Source: an uncultured Eubacteriales bacterium (lineage in GTDB: Bacteria > Bacillota > Clostridia > Oscillospirales > Oscillospiraceae). Taken from it: 41,018 nucleotides of DNA. The position numbers were made by a program, and so were the translations under genes. Numbering within the stretch: position 1 is the stretch's first letter; each line of letters begins with the position of its first letter. Below, in pieces: positions 7,076 to 14,205 of this stretch. The notes beneath the pieces were generated by a model that was not told the origin of the DNA, ran no database searches, and was given only the letters and a program-made list of their open reading frames with translations. The stretch is from contig OMVL01000008.1 of NCBI GenBank assembly GCA_900314485.1, forward strand, positions 1 through 41,018, read 5' to 3'.

Positions 7076-8008
7076 ATGAAAAAACTGCTCTTCATCTATA
7101 ATCCTCACGCAGGGAAGGGAAAAATCACCGACCAGTTGGGGCGCATCACCGAGATCTTTCAGGCCTACGGCTACCTCCCCGCCCTCTACGCCACTCAGGG
7201 CAAGGGGGACGGGGTCTGGGCCGGAGCGGCGTTGGGGGAGTACTATGACCATGTGGTCTGCTGCGGCGGGGACGGGACCCTCAGCGAGACCATTACCGGC
7301 CTGTACAGCCATAAGCAGGGCGGCATGAGCTTAGGCTACATCCCCGCCGGCACCACCAACGATTTCTCCCGCTCTCTGGAGCTGCCGGCAGACGACCCGC
7401 TGCTTGCGGCGGAGTACTCAGTGGCCGGCTACCGCCAGGCCTGTGACGTGGGCCGGGTGAACGGCAGACGCCTGTTTATTTATGTGGCGGCTTTTGGCGC
7501 CTTTACCCAGACCTCCTACGCAACGCCCCAGCCCATGAAAAATGTGCTGGGCGGCACAGCTTACGTTCTGGCCGGCATCAGCAGTCTGACCTCTCTGAAA
7601 AAGCACCATATGAAGGTGATCTGGGACGAAGGAGAGCTGGAGGACGATTTTATCTTCGGCATGGTCAGCAACTCTGTGTCCGTCGGCGGCTTTCAGGGAG
7701 TGGTCCAGGAAGAGGTTATTTTGGACGACGGACTGTTTGAGGTGCTGCTGGTCCGCTCTCCCAAACGACTGTCTGACCTGAATCAGATTGCCACCGCCCT
7801 TTTGGGCCATAAGCTTAACGAGAACTGTATTACCTTCCAGACAAGCCGCATCCGCTTTGAAAGCGAGGAGAGCGTCCCCTGGACGCTGGACGGCGAATTC
7901 GGCGGGGAGCACCGGAAGATGGAGGTGGAAAATCTCCCCGGATTTGTCACCCTGCTGAGCGGGAAACGGGAGGAAGAGGAGGAAGCGAAGGAGCCGGAAA
8001 AGGCGTGA
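7076..8008 (+). CDS. diacylglycerol kinase family lipid kinase (DagK/YegS type)
   Basis: The 310-residue protein has the three patterns of the DAG-kinase catalytic domain: YNPHAGKGK at residues 7-15, the nucleotide-binding CGGDGTLSETITGL near 62-75 and IPAGTTNDFSRSL near 90-102. The C-terminal beta-rich lobe ends in LDGEFGG and a Glu/Lys-rich tail. The family phosphorylates diacylglycerol or related lipids at the membrane. In Gram-positives this recycles DAG released during lipoteichoic acid synthesis, but the substrate here is inferred only. I start at the ATG at 7076, since the homologous part begins there; the in-frame TTG at 7037 would overlap the promoter region. It is probably monocistronic, with a strong terminator just downstream. 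Confidence 0.88.
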   Translation: MKKLLFIYNPHAGKGKITDQLGRITEIFQAYGYLPALYATQGKGDGVWAGAALGEYYDHVVCCGGDGTLSETITGLYSHKQGGMSLGYIPAGTTNDFSRSLELPADDPLLAAEYSVAGYRQACDVGRVNGRRLFIYVAAFGAFTQTSYATPQPMKNVLGGTAYVLAGISSLTSLKKHHMKVIWDEGELEDDFIFGMVSNSVSVGGFQGVVQEEVILDDGLFEVLLVRSPKRLSDLNQIATALLGHKLNENCITFQTSRIRFESEESVPWTLDGEFGGEHRKMEVENLPGFVTLLSGKREEEEEAKEPEKA

Positions 8009-8017
8009 AAAGTGATC

Positions 8018-8052
8018 AAAAACCGCCCCGTTGGTAAAATGGGGCGGTTTTT
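8018..8052 (+). terminator. intrinsic terminator after the lipid kinase gene
   Basis: The stem AAAACCGCCCC / GGGGCGGTTTT is closed by an 11-nt loop and ends in TTTTT. Confidence 0.92.
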
Positions 8053-8127
8053 GTTGACAGTTTTGCGAAGTATGACAGCCATAGACTTTTCGAAAATATT
8101 TTATTGGTGAAAATGCAGACAAAAGCG

Positions 8128-8156
8128 TTGCCAATTTGGCGTAAATACGTTATAAT
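8128..8156 (+). promoter_or_regulatory. promoter of the EF-G-like gene
   Basis: TTGCCA (8128-8133) and TATAAT (8151-8156) have a 17-bp spacer. The leader of about 75 nt contains a small GAGGCCC/GGGTCTC hairpin and ends with AGGAAAGGA before the ATG. Confidence 0.85.
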
Positions 8157-8235
8157 AACCAATAGTGAGTGTCCGAGGCCCCTGGGTCTCTTGAGCGATA
8201 CACCGTAAATTCAGTTAGGAAAGGACCGTCACACT

Positions 8236-10299
8236 ATGAGCTTCACTGTCAAACAAATCCGTAACGTCTGCTTGCTGGGCCATTCCGGCAGCGGCAAGAC
8301 CACTCTGGTGGAAAGCATGCTCTATCAGACCGACGCCATTGCCCGCATGGGCAAAACGCCGGATGGAAATACCACCTCCGACTTTGACGCTGAAGAGATC
8401 AGACGTCAGATCTCCATCTCCGCCTCCATCGTGCCCATCAAGTACAAGGACTGCCTGATTAACGTCATCGACTGCCCGGGCAACTTTGACTTCTACGGCG
8501 AGGTGGCCGAGGCTCTGACGGCAGCTGACGCAGCTGTGATCGTTCTGCCTGCCAAGGGCGGCGTGCCTGTGGGCGCAGAGCGTGCCTGGAAGCTGGCCCG
8601 TGCCCGCAAGCTCCCCACCATGTTCTACATTTCCAAGGTGGACGAGGACAACAGTGACTATAACGCCGTGGTGGCCGAGCTGAAGGAGAAGTTCGGCAAT
8701 CAGGTGACTCCTATCGTCTCCCCCCTGTGGGATGCCAATAAAAAGGTCATCGGCGTACTGGATGTGCTGGACCGCTGCGCCTACGGTATGCAGGCCGACG
8801 GCAAGAGCCATCACATCGACATTCCCGCCGACAAGGCAGATTTTGTGGAGGAGTCCTATGCCGCACTGATGGAGAATGTGGCAGAGTACAGCGAGGAGTT
8901 CATGGAGCTGTTCTTCGACGGCCATGAGTTCACTCCCGACGAGGTGGCCGAGGGTCTGCTGGGCGGCCTGAAAGAGGGCAGCATCGCTCCCGTCTTTGGC
9001 GGCAGCGCCTTTACCGGTCTGGGCACCGAGGCTCTGCTTCACGGCATCGTCTCCATCGGCCCGTACCCCACCAATACTGACCCCATGACCGGCGTCAATG
9101 CCGATGGAGATCCCATCGAAGTAGCTGTCAACAAGGACGGAGATACGGTTGCTTACGTCTTTAAGACGGTCTCCGACCAGTATGGCAAATATTCCTACGT
9201 CAAGGTGCTGCGGGGCGTTCTCCGCCCGGACATGACCCTCATCAACGGCACCACCGGCGCCAGCGAAAAGATTGGCCGTCTGTACGCCATGTGCGGCAAA
9301 AAGACCAGCGAGCTGAAGGAACTGAACGCCGGCGACATCGGCGCCATCGCCAAGATGGACCGTCTCAAGACCGGCGACACCCTCTCTCCCGGCGCTATCA
9401 AGCTGGACCCCGTGCCCTTTGCCGAGCCCGTCTACTCCAAGGCCATTGCCCCTGCCAAGCGGGGTCAGGAGGATAAGGTGGGCGTTGGCCTCAACCGCCT
9501 GAACGAGGAGGATCCCAGCTTCTCCATTGAGAACAACGCCGAGACCCATCAGATCGTCATCCACGCCGCCGGCGACATCCAGATCGACGTGCTGGTGGCC
9601 AAGCTCAAGAGCCGCTTCGGCGTGGACGTGGTGCTCTCCGAGCCCCGTGTGCCCTACCGTGAGAAGATCCGCAAGACCGTCTCCAAGCAGGGCAAGTTCA
9701 AGAAGCAGACCGGCGGCAGCGGTCAGTACGGCGACGTCTGGATCCGCTTTGAGCCCACCGACAGCGAGGAGATGGTCTTTGAGGAGGAGGTCTTCGGCGG
9801 CAGCGTGCCCAAGAACTACTTCCCCGCTGTGGAAAAGGGCCTGCGGGACGCCTGCCTCCACGGTGTACTGGCGGGTTATCCCGTAGTGAACCTGAAAGCC
9901 GTCCTCTATGATGGCTCCTACCATCCCGTGGACTCCTCCGAAATCGCCTTCAAGACGGCGGCGCAGCTGGCCTACAAGGCCGCTCTGCCCGAGGCAAGCC
10001 CTGTGCTGATGGAGCCTATCGGCGAATTGAAGGTCACCGTGCCGGACAGCTACATGGGCGATGTCATGGGCGATCTGAACAAGCGCCGCGGCCGCGTGAT
10101 GGGCATGAATCCCACCGACGACGGCGAGCAGATCATTGAGGCTGAGGTACCCATGGCAGAGATGACCTCCTATGCCATCGACCTCCGGGCCATGACCCAG
10201 AGCCGTGGCACCTTCGTGTTCCACTTTGTCCGCTATGAGGACTGTCCTCCCGCCGCACAGGCCAAGGCCATTGAGGCCGCCAAGGAGCTGCAGGAGTAA
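8236..10299 (+). CDS. EF-G-like translation GTPase (EF-G2 type)
   Basis: The 687-residue protein has the five-domain length of elongation factor G. The P-loop GHSGSGKTT is at residues 15-23, and the SKVD motif (in place of NKxD) is near 134. Domain III/IV patterns such as TGGSGQYGDVWIRF and FGGSVPKNYFPAVEKGL are present, with EPIGELKVTVPDSYMGDVMG in domain V. Switch regions differ from canonical EF-G: switch I reads EEIRRQISIS rather than RGITI, and switch II reads DCPGNFDF rather than DTPGHVDF, so the usual catalytic His is Asn. This matches a recognised group of EF-G-like paralogues of unclear function, and a canonical fusA is expected elsewhere. It stands alone, away from rpsL/rpsG/tuf, with its own promoter and terminator. 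Confidence 0.88.
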   Translation: MSFTVKQIRNVCLLGHSGSGKTTLVESMLYQTDAIARMGKTPDGNTTSDFDAEEIRRQISISASIVPIKYKDCLINVIDCPGNFDFYGEVAEALTAADAAVIVLPAKGGVPVGAERAWKLARARKLPTMFYISKVDEDNSDYNAVVAELKEKFGNQVTPIVSPLWDANKKVIGVLDVLDRCAYGMQADGKSHHIDIPADKADFVEESYAALMENVAEYSEEFMELFFDGHEFTPDEVAEGLLGGLKEGSIAPVFGGSAFTGLGTEALLHGIVSIGPYPTNTDPMTGVNADGDPIEVAVNKDGDTVAYVFKTVSDQYGKYSYVKVLRGVLRPDMTLINGTTGASEKIGRLYAMCGKKTSELKELNAGDIGAIAKMDRLKTGDTLSPGAIKLDPVPFAEPVYSKAIAPAKRGQEDKVGVGLNRLNEEDPSFSIENNAETHQIVIHAAGDIQIDVLVAKLKSRFGVDVVLSEPRVPYREKIRKTVSKQGKFKKQTGGSGQYGDVWIRFEPTDSEEMVFEEEVFGGSVPKNYFPAVEKGLRDACLHGVLAGYPVVNLKAVLYDGSYHPVDSSEIAFKTAAQLAYKAALPEASPVLMEPIGELKVTVPDSYMGDVMGDLNKRRGRVMGMNPTDDGEQIIEAEVPMAEMTSYAIDLRAMTQSRGTFVFHFVRYEDCPPAAQAKAIEAAKELQE

Positions 10300-10320
10300 T
10301 TAAAGCAAGTAAAGCACAAC

Positions 10321-10348
10321 CCCCGTGGGAGCTTCCGCTCCCACGGGG
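10321..10348 (+). terminator. hairpin after the EF-G-like gene
   Basis: The stem CCCCGTGGGAGC / GCTCCCACGGGG (12 bp) has a 4-nt loop. No T-run follows directly, so termination efficiency is uncertain. It is followed at once by a second palindrome. Confidence 0.65.
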
Positions 10349-10356
10349 TACCGTTT

Positions 10357-10384
10357 GTAGGGGCGATTCATAAATCGCCCCTAC
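10357..10384. repeat. REP-like palindrome GTAGGGGCGATT
   Basis: A 12-bp perfect palindrome (GTAGGGGCGATT / AATCGCCCCTAC, 4-nt loop) lies between the ends of the convergent EF-G-like and mreB genes. It resembles the GGGGCG-type palindromes at 15620-15694 and looks like a dispersed intergenic repeat. It could also serve as a bidirectional terminator. Confidence 0.6.
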
Positions 10385-10410
10385 GAATTTACGTTGTTTC
10401 AAAATCCGGC

Positions 10411-11439
10411 TTAGCTGTTCATCTGCTTCCGCCTGCTCAGATTCATCGTCCCATCCTGCATGGAGCCGATAGACTCCAGGCTCTTTCCGGTGCCGTAGGC
10501 GACGCAGGAGATGGCGTCATCCGCCACATGGGTCTCGATGCCGGTGTGGGACTCAATGAGCTTGTCAAAGCCCCAGATCAGGCTGCCGCCGCCGGTCATG
10601 ACGATGCCGTTGGTGGAGATGTCCGCCACCAGCTCCGGGGGCGTCCGCTCCAAAACGGCGTGAATGGCGTCTACAATGCGCTGGGCAGGCTCCTCGAAGG
10701 CCTCGATCATCTCGCTGGAGGAGACGGTGATGGACCGGGGGAGACCCACCATCTGGTCGTGGCCGGTGACCTCCATGGTCTGCTCCTCCGTGCGGGGGAA
10801 GACGCAGCCGAGAGAGATCTTCAGCTCCTCCGCCGTGCGGGAGCCAATGAGCAGATTGTACTTGCGGCGGATATACTTGATGACGGCGTCGTCAAAGGCG
10901 TCGCCGGCGATCTTGATGGAGGCGGACTCCACCACGCCGGACAGGGAGATGACGGCAATATCCGTGGTGCCGCCGCCGATATCCACCACCAGGTGGCCCT
11001 CCGGCTGGGCGATGTCAATGCCGGCGCCGATGGCGGCGGCCACAGGCTCTTCGATGAGGTAGACCTTCCGTGCGCCTGCGTGGATGCCGGCGTCGATGAC
11101 GGCCCGCTCCTCCACCTCAGTGATGCCGGAGGGGACGCAGATGACCACACGGGGCTTGAAAAAGCGGACGGGAGCGGCCTTGCGGATAAACTCCCTTAGC
11201 ATCCGCTCGGTCATGTCATAGTCGGAGATGACGCCGTCCCGCAGAGGGCGGAGGGCCACGATGTTGCCGGGGGTGCGGCCCAGCATCTTCCGTGCCTCGG
11301 TGCCCACCTTTAGCAGGCGGCCTGTGGTCTTGTCAATGGCCACCACAGAGGGCTCACGGAGGACGACGCCTTTGCCCTGGATGTAGACCAGAACAGAGGC
11401 AGTGCCCAGATCAATGCCAATATCACGTACAAAAGCCAT
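10411..11439 (-). CDS. mreB: rod shape-determining protein MreB/Mbl
   Basis: This 342-residue actin-like ATPase forms membrane-bound filaments that guide side-wall synthesis. Actin-fold patterns are IGIDLGTASVLVY (phosphate 1) near residue 7, GDIGGGTTDIAVISL (phosphate 2, written VVDIGGGTTD in this protein) near 150, IEEPVAAAIGAG near 127, and IVMTGGGSLIWGFD (adenosine site) near 280. Length fits MreB; an Mbl or MreBH paralogue is equally possible because no mreC or mreD follows. The ATG at 11439 has a modest GAAAGG upstream. It stands alone, convergent with the EF-G-like gene, with a promoter that overlaps a terminator hairpin. Confidence 0.92.
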   Translation of the reverse strand: MAFVRDIGIDLGTASVLVYIQGKGVVLREPSVVAIDKTTGRLLKVGTEARKMLGRTPGNIVALRPLRDGVISDYDMTERMLREFIRKAAPVRFFKPRVVICVPSGITEVEERAVIDAGIHAGARKVYLIEEPVAAAIGAGIDIAQPEGHLVVDIGGGTTDIAVISLSGVVESASIKIAGDAFDDAVIKYIRRKYNLLIGSRTAEELKISLGCVFPRTEEQTMEVTGHDQMVGLPRSITVSSSEMIEAFEEPAQRIVDAIHAVLERTPPELVADISTNGIVMTGGGSLIWGFDKLIESHTGIETHVADDAISCVAYGTGKSLESIGSMQDGTMNLSRRKQMNS

Positions 11440-11477
11440 ATAAAATCAACCTTTCAGGAAAATCGTGTCAAAGAAAA

Positions 11478-11532
11478 AGGACAGGCATTTCAGCCTATCC
11501 TATATTATACCCACTCCACCAATTATTTGCAA
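11478..11532 (-). promoter_or_regulatory. mreB promoter overlapping a terminator hairpin
   Basis: Minus strand TTGCAA (11527-11532) and TATAAT (11504-11509) have a 17-bp spacer. Immediately below the -10 box lies a 9-bp stem (plus arms 11478-11486 and 11493-11501, one G-U pair) followed on minus by TTTTTCTTT, an intrinsic-terminator shape. The expected start site (near 11497) falls inside the first arm. The hairpin should therefore stop transcripts arriving from the upstream aminotransferase gene but not those from this promoter. Confidence 0.7.
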
Positions 11533-11576
11533 TTGTCCTGCCAAAATCTTCCGTGAAATTTCGACCAAAACAATGC

Positions 11577-11597
11577 GGGAGCGGCAATGCCGCTCCC
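11577..11597 (-). terminator. hairpin after the AspB-type aminotransferase gene
   Basis: Perfect 9-bp arms GGGAGCGGC / GCCGCTCCC with a 3-nt loop lie about 17 nt past the stop codon. The following minus sequence is only mildly T-rich (ATTGTTTTGG). Confidence 0.6.
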
Positions 11598-11613
11598 GTC
11601 AAAAAGTTTAAAA

Positions 11614-12804
11614 TTACTCGGCCAAAAATCTCTCCAGCCGGTCCAGACCCTCTTTGATATTCTCCATAGAGGTGGCGTAGCTCCAGCGCAGGAAGTTGGG
11701 GTCACCGAAGCCGGTGCAGGGGACGATACAGACCAGTCCCTCCTTGAGGAAAATGTCGCCAAAGTCGTCGGCGTTGTTGATGACCTGACCGTGGAGGGTC
11801 TTGCCGATGAGCTTGGAGATGTTCATCATCACATAGAACGCACCCTCCGGCTTCAGGCAGCTGACGCCGGGGATCTGGTTCATCCGCTCCACCATATAGT
11901 CACGGCGCTTTTCAAATGCCTTGCGCATCTCCTCCACCGTGTCCTGCGGGGCGTTCAGCGCCGCAACAGAGGCGGCCTGTGCCGGGGCGGAGGGGTTGCC
12001 GGTGGAGTGGCTCAGATACTTGCTCATGACGGAGACCACCCGCTTGTCCGCGGCGATATAGCCGATTCTCCAGCCGGTCATGGCGTAGCTCTTGGAGACG
12101 CCGTTGATAATAATGGTCAGCTCCTTCACGTCCTCTCCCAGAGAGGCGATGGAGGTAAACTCCCGTCCATCATAGAGCAGCTTGTAATAGATCTCATCTG
12201 CAATGATAAAGAGGTCATGCTTCACGCAGACATCCGCAATGCCCTGCAATTCCTCACGGCTGTACAGCATGCCCGTGGGGTTGGAGGGATTGTTCAGCAT
12301 GACGCACTTGGTCTTGTCGGTGATGGCGGCCTCCAGCTTCTCCGGCGTGAGCTTGAAGTTTTCCGCCTCGGTGCAGACGATGGTGACAGGCTCGGCGCCC
12401 ACCATCTTCACCATCTCGTTGTAGGTGACCCAGGCGGGGGTGGGGATGATCACCTCGTCGCCGGGGTTGATGATGGCCCGGAGAGCGATGTACAGGCAGT
12501 GCTTTGCGCCGCTGGAGCAGACGATGTTGGCCGGCTCGTAGTCCAGACCCAGATCCTCCTTCAGCCGCTTGCAGACTGCCTTTTTCAGAGCCAGCGTGCC
12601 GGTGGCGGGGGTATAGCGGGTCTCGTCGTGCACAATGGCGGCCATGCCCGCATATTTAATATAGTCGGGGGTGGGGAAGTCCGGCTCGCCGGCGGCGAAA
12701 CCGATGACGTCCACGCCGTTTGCCTTCATTTCCTTATAAAGGGCATCCAGCGCCAGTGTGGTGGATGCCTGTACGTTTGATGCGATGGTAGACAGAGATT
12801 TCAA
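11614..12804 (-). CDS. aspB: class I aminotransferase, AspB type (aspartate aminotransferase)
   Basis: This 396-residue fold-type I PLP enzyme fits the AspB-type group that makes aspartate from oxaloacetate and glutamate. Visible patterns are IGFAAGEPDFPTPDYI near residue 34, TRYTPATGTLALKKAV near 62, PSNPTGMLYSREEL near 173, IIADEIYYKLLYDG near 198, and the PLP lysine in GVSKSYAMTGWRIGY near 236. The C-terminal GAFYVMMN and LRWSYATS contain the carboxylate-binding Arg. Residue patterns cannot fully exclude other specificity, such as an aromatic or prephenate aminotransferase. The start is TTG at 12804, supported by GGGAGGT 8 nt upstream; no ATG or GTG fits better. It has its own promoter. 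Confidence 0.85.
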   Translation of the reverse strand: MKSLSTIASNVQASTTLALDALYKEMKANGVDVIGFAAGEPDFPTPDYIKYAGMAAIVHDETRYTPATGTLALKKAVCKRLKEDLGLDYEPANIVCSSGAKHCLYIALRAIINPGDEVIIPTPAWVTYNEMVKMVGAEPVTIVCTEAENFKLTPEKLEAAITDKTKCVMLNNPSNPTGMLYSREELQGIADVCVKHDLFIIADEIYYKLLYDGREFTSIASLGEDVKELTIIINGVSKSYAMTGWRIGYIAADKRVVSVMSKYLSHSTGNPSAPAQAASVAALNAPQDTVEEMRKAFEKRRDYMVERMNQIPGVSCLKPEGAFYVMMNISKLIGKTLHGQVINNADDFGDIFLKEGLVCIVPCTGFGDPNFLRWSYATSMENIKEGLDRLERFLAE

Positions 12805-12838
12805 TGTGATGACCTCCCTCAGTTTTCATACATGCTAT

Positions 12839-12867
12839 ATTATACGCATCCACTTGCAAAATGGCAA
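12839..12867 (-). promoter_or_regulatory. promoter of the AspB-type gene
   Basis: Minus strand TTGCCA (12862-12867) and TATAAT (12839-12844) have a 17-bp spacer. The leader is about 30 nt, just long enough to contain the ribosome binding site. Confidence 0.85.
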
Positions 12868-13063
12868 GAGCGAAACGGAAAAAATGGCATAAAAATGAAT
12901 AAAAGGCCGGAAGCGGATGCAGAATTTGGAGATTGTCAACAGGAGCTGCCGGGCGGGGATGCAAAAAGTGGAGGACGGACTTGCAAAGACAGAGCGTTTC
13001 ACAGATGGATGCAGGAAATGATGCAGATAAAACGGGGGAAGAGCGGGGGTGCAAATCTCGCTC
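12868..13063. other. divergent intergenic region with repeated GGATGCA
   Basis: The gene-free stretch between the divergent aspB and ddl promoters holds no convincing coding frame. GGATGCA occurs at 12915-12921, 12957-12963 and 13007-13013, and GGATGC also lies on minus inside the aspB promoter spacer (12845-12850). Whether this is a binding site array or chance is open. Confidence 0.4.
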
Positions 13064-13092
13064 TTGTTCCAAAAGAACAAACGTGCTATAAT
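13064..13092 (+). promoter_or_regulatory. ddl promoter with a TTGTTC-N5-GAACAA dyad on the -35 box
   Basis: TTGTTC (13064-13069) and TATAAT (13087-13092) have a 17-bp spacer. The -35 box is the left arm of a perfect dyad TTGTTC CAAAA GAACAA (13064-13080), so a dimeric regulator bound here would cover the -35 element. Confidence 0.75.
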
Positions 13093-13148
13093 CTATTCTG
13101 AATGATTGTGCCGTCCCTGTAGACGGGGACAGAAGGAGTGTTTATCCT

Positions 13149-14198
13149 GTGAAAATCGTGGTTTTGGCCGGCGGCCTTTCAATGGAGCGCAATGTCTCTC
13201 TCTCCTCCGGTGTTATGGTAGCCGAGGCTCTGCGCCGGCGGGGCCATCAGGTGGCTTTGGCAGATATGTTCTTTGGCCTGGAGGGCTATGAGGGTACGCC
13301 GGAAGAGCGCTTTTCCGCCCCGCTTCCGGAGGAATGGCGAAAGGTGAGCCGCAAGGCGCCTGATCTGAAGGCCATCCGGGCCGGCCGGAAGGATCAGAGC
13401 AAGTCTGTCTTCGGCCCCGGCGTTTTGGAGCTGTGCCGCATGGCAGATATCGTCTATCTGGCCCTTCACGGGGACTGCGGCGAAAACGGCAGCGTACAGG
13501 CGGCTTTTGATCTGCTGGGCATCCCTTATACCGGTTCCGGCTCCTTCCCAAGCGCCATTGCCATGGATAAGGACCTGACCAAGCGCTTGCTGGCCGATAC
13601 CGGAGTCGCCACCCCCCGGTGGCGGAAGGCGGTCTATACGGAAAAGGACATTCCCACCCTCACTGAGGAGACGGCGGTGCCTGTGGTGGTAAAGCCTCTG
13701 GACTCCGGATCTTCCATTGGCGTGTCAATCGCAAAGACGAAAGAGGAGCTGTCCTCTGCCCTTGCCGACTGCCTGAACTACGGCGGCAAGGTGGTGCTGG
13801 AGCAGTACATTGAGGGCCGTGAGATCCAGGTGGGCTATCTGGCGGGCAAGGCGCTCCCTTCCATTGAGATCATCCCCAAAGAGGGCTTCTACGACTACGA
13901 GAACAAGTATCAGCCCGGCGCGACGGTGGAAATCACCCCCGCACCTATCCCGGCAGAATGGGAGAAAAAATTGGCCGAGGCCACAGAGACCGTATTTGAG
14001 ACCATTGGTCTTTCCGTATATGCCCGGGCGGACTTTATCGTCACCGAGGACGGCACCCCCTGGTTTTTGGAGATCAACACCCTCCCCGGCATGACCCCTA
14101 CCAGTCTGGTGCCTCAGGAGGCGGCGGTGGTGGGCATCGGCTACGGCGAGCTGTGCGAGACCGTCATTCGAGAGTCACTAAAGGCAAGAGAGGGATAA
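13149..14198 (+). CDS. ddl: D-alanine--D-alanine ligase
   Basis: This 349-residue ATP-grasp enzyme joins two D-alanines for the peptidoglycan stem. The N-terminal VLAGGLSMERNVSLSSG, LHGDCGENGSVQAAFDLLGI near residue 98, YTGSGSFPSAIAMDKDLTK near 118, VVKPLDSGSSIGVSIA near 175, YDYENKYQPGA near 248 and FLEINTLPGMTPTSLVPQEA near 305 are all present. The first signature normally reads SxEHEVSL; here it is SMERNVSL, a mild change near the first D-Ala site. The start is GTG at 13149, with AAGGAG about 10 nt upstream. murF starts 7 nt after its stop, so the two genes act in consecutive steps and are co-transcribed. A D-Ala-D-Lac ligase is less likely because of this pairing. Confidence 0.92.
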   Translation: MKIVVLAGGLSMERNVSLSSGVMVAEALRRRGHQVALADMFFGLEGYEGTPEERFSAPLPEEWRKVSRKAPDLKAIRAGRKDQSKSVFGPGVLELCRMADIVYLALHGDCGENGSVQAAFDLLGIPYTGSGSFPSAIAMDKDLTKRLLADTGVATPRWRKAVYTEKDIPTLTEETAVPVVVKPLDSGSSIGVSIAKTKEELSSALADCLNYGGKVVLEQYIEGREIQVGYLAGKALPSIEIIPKEGFYDYENKYQPGATVEITPAPIPAEWEKKLAEATETVFETIGLSVYARADFIVTEDGTPWFLEINTLPGMTPTSLVPQEAAVVGIGYGELCETVIRESLKAREG

Positions 14199-14205
14199 AG
14201 AGTTT

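Noticed and set aside
8215-10224. 669-codon open frame antisense to the EF-G-like gene
   Set aside because: It mirrors the codon bias of a GC-rich gene on the other strand; it is low-complexity (Gly/Ala/Leu/His-rich), has no family match, and the plus-strand gene is certain.
13064-13080. LexA/SOS box in front of ddl
   Set aside because: The half-sites are in the inverse order and at a different spacing from the Gram-positive LexA consensus.
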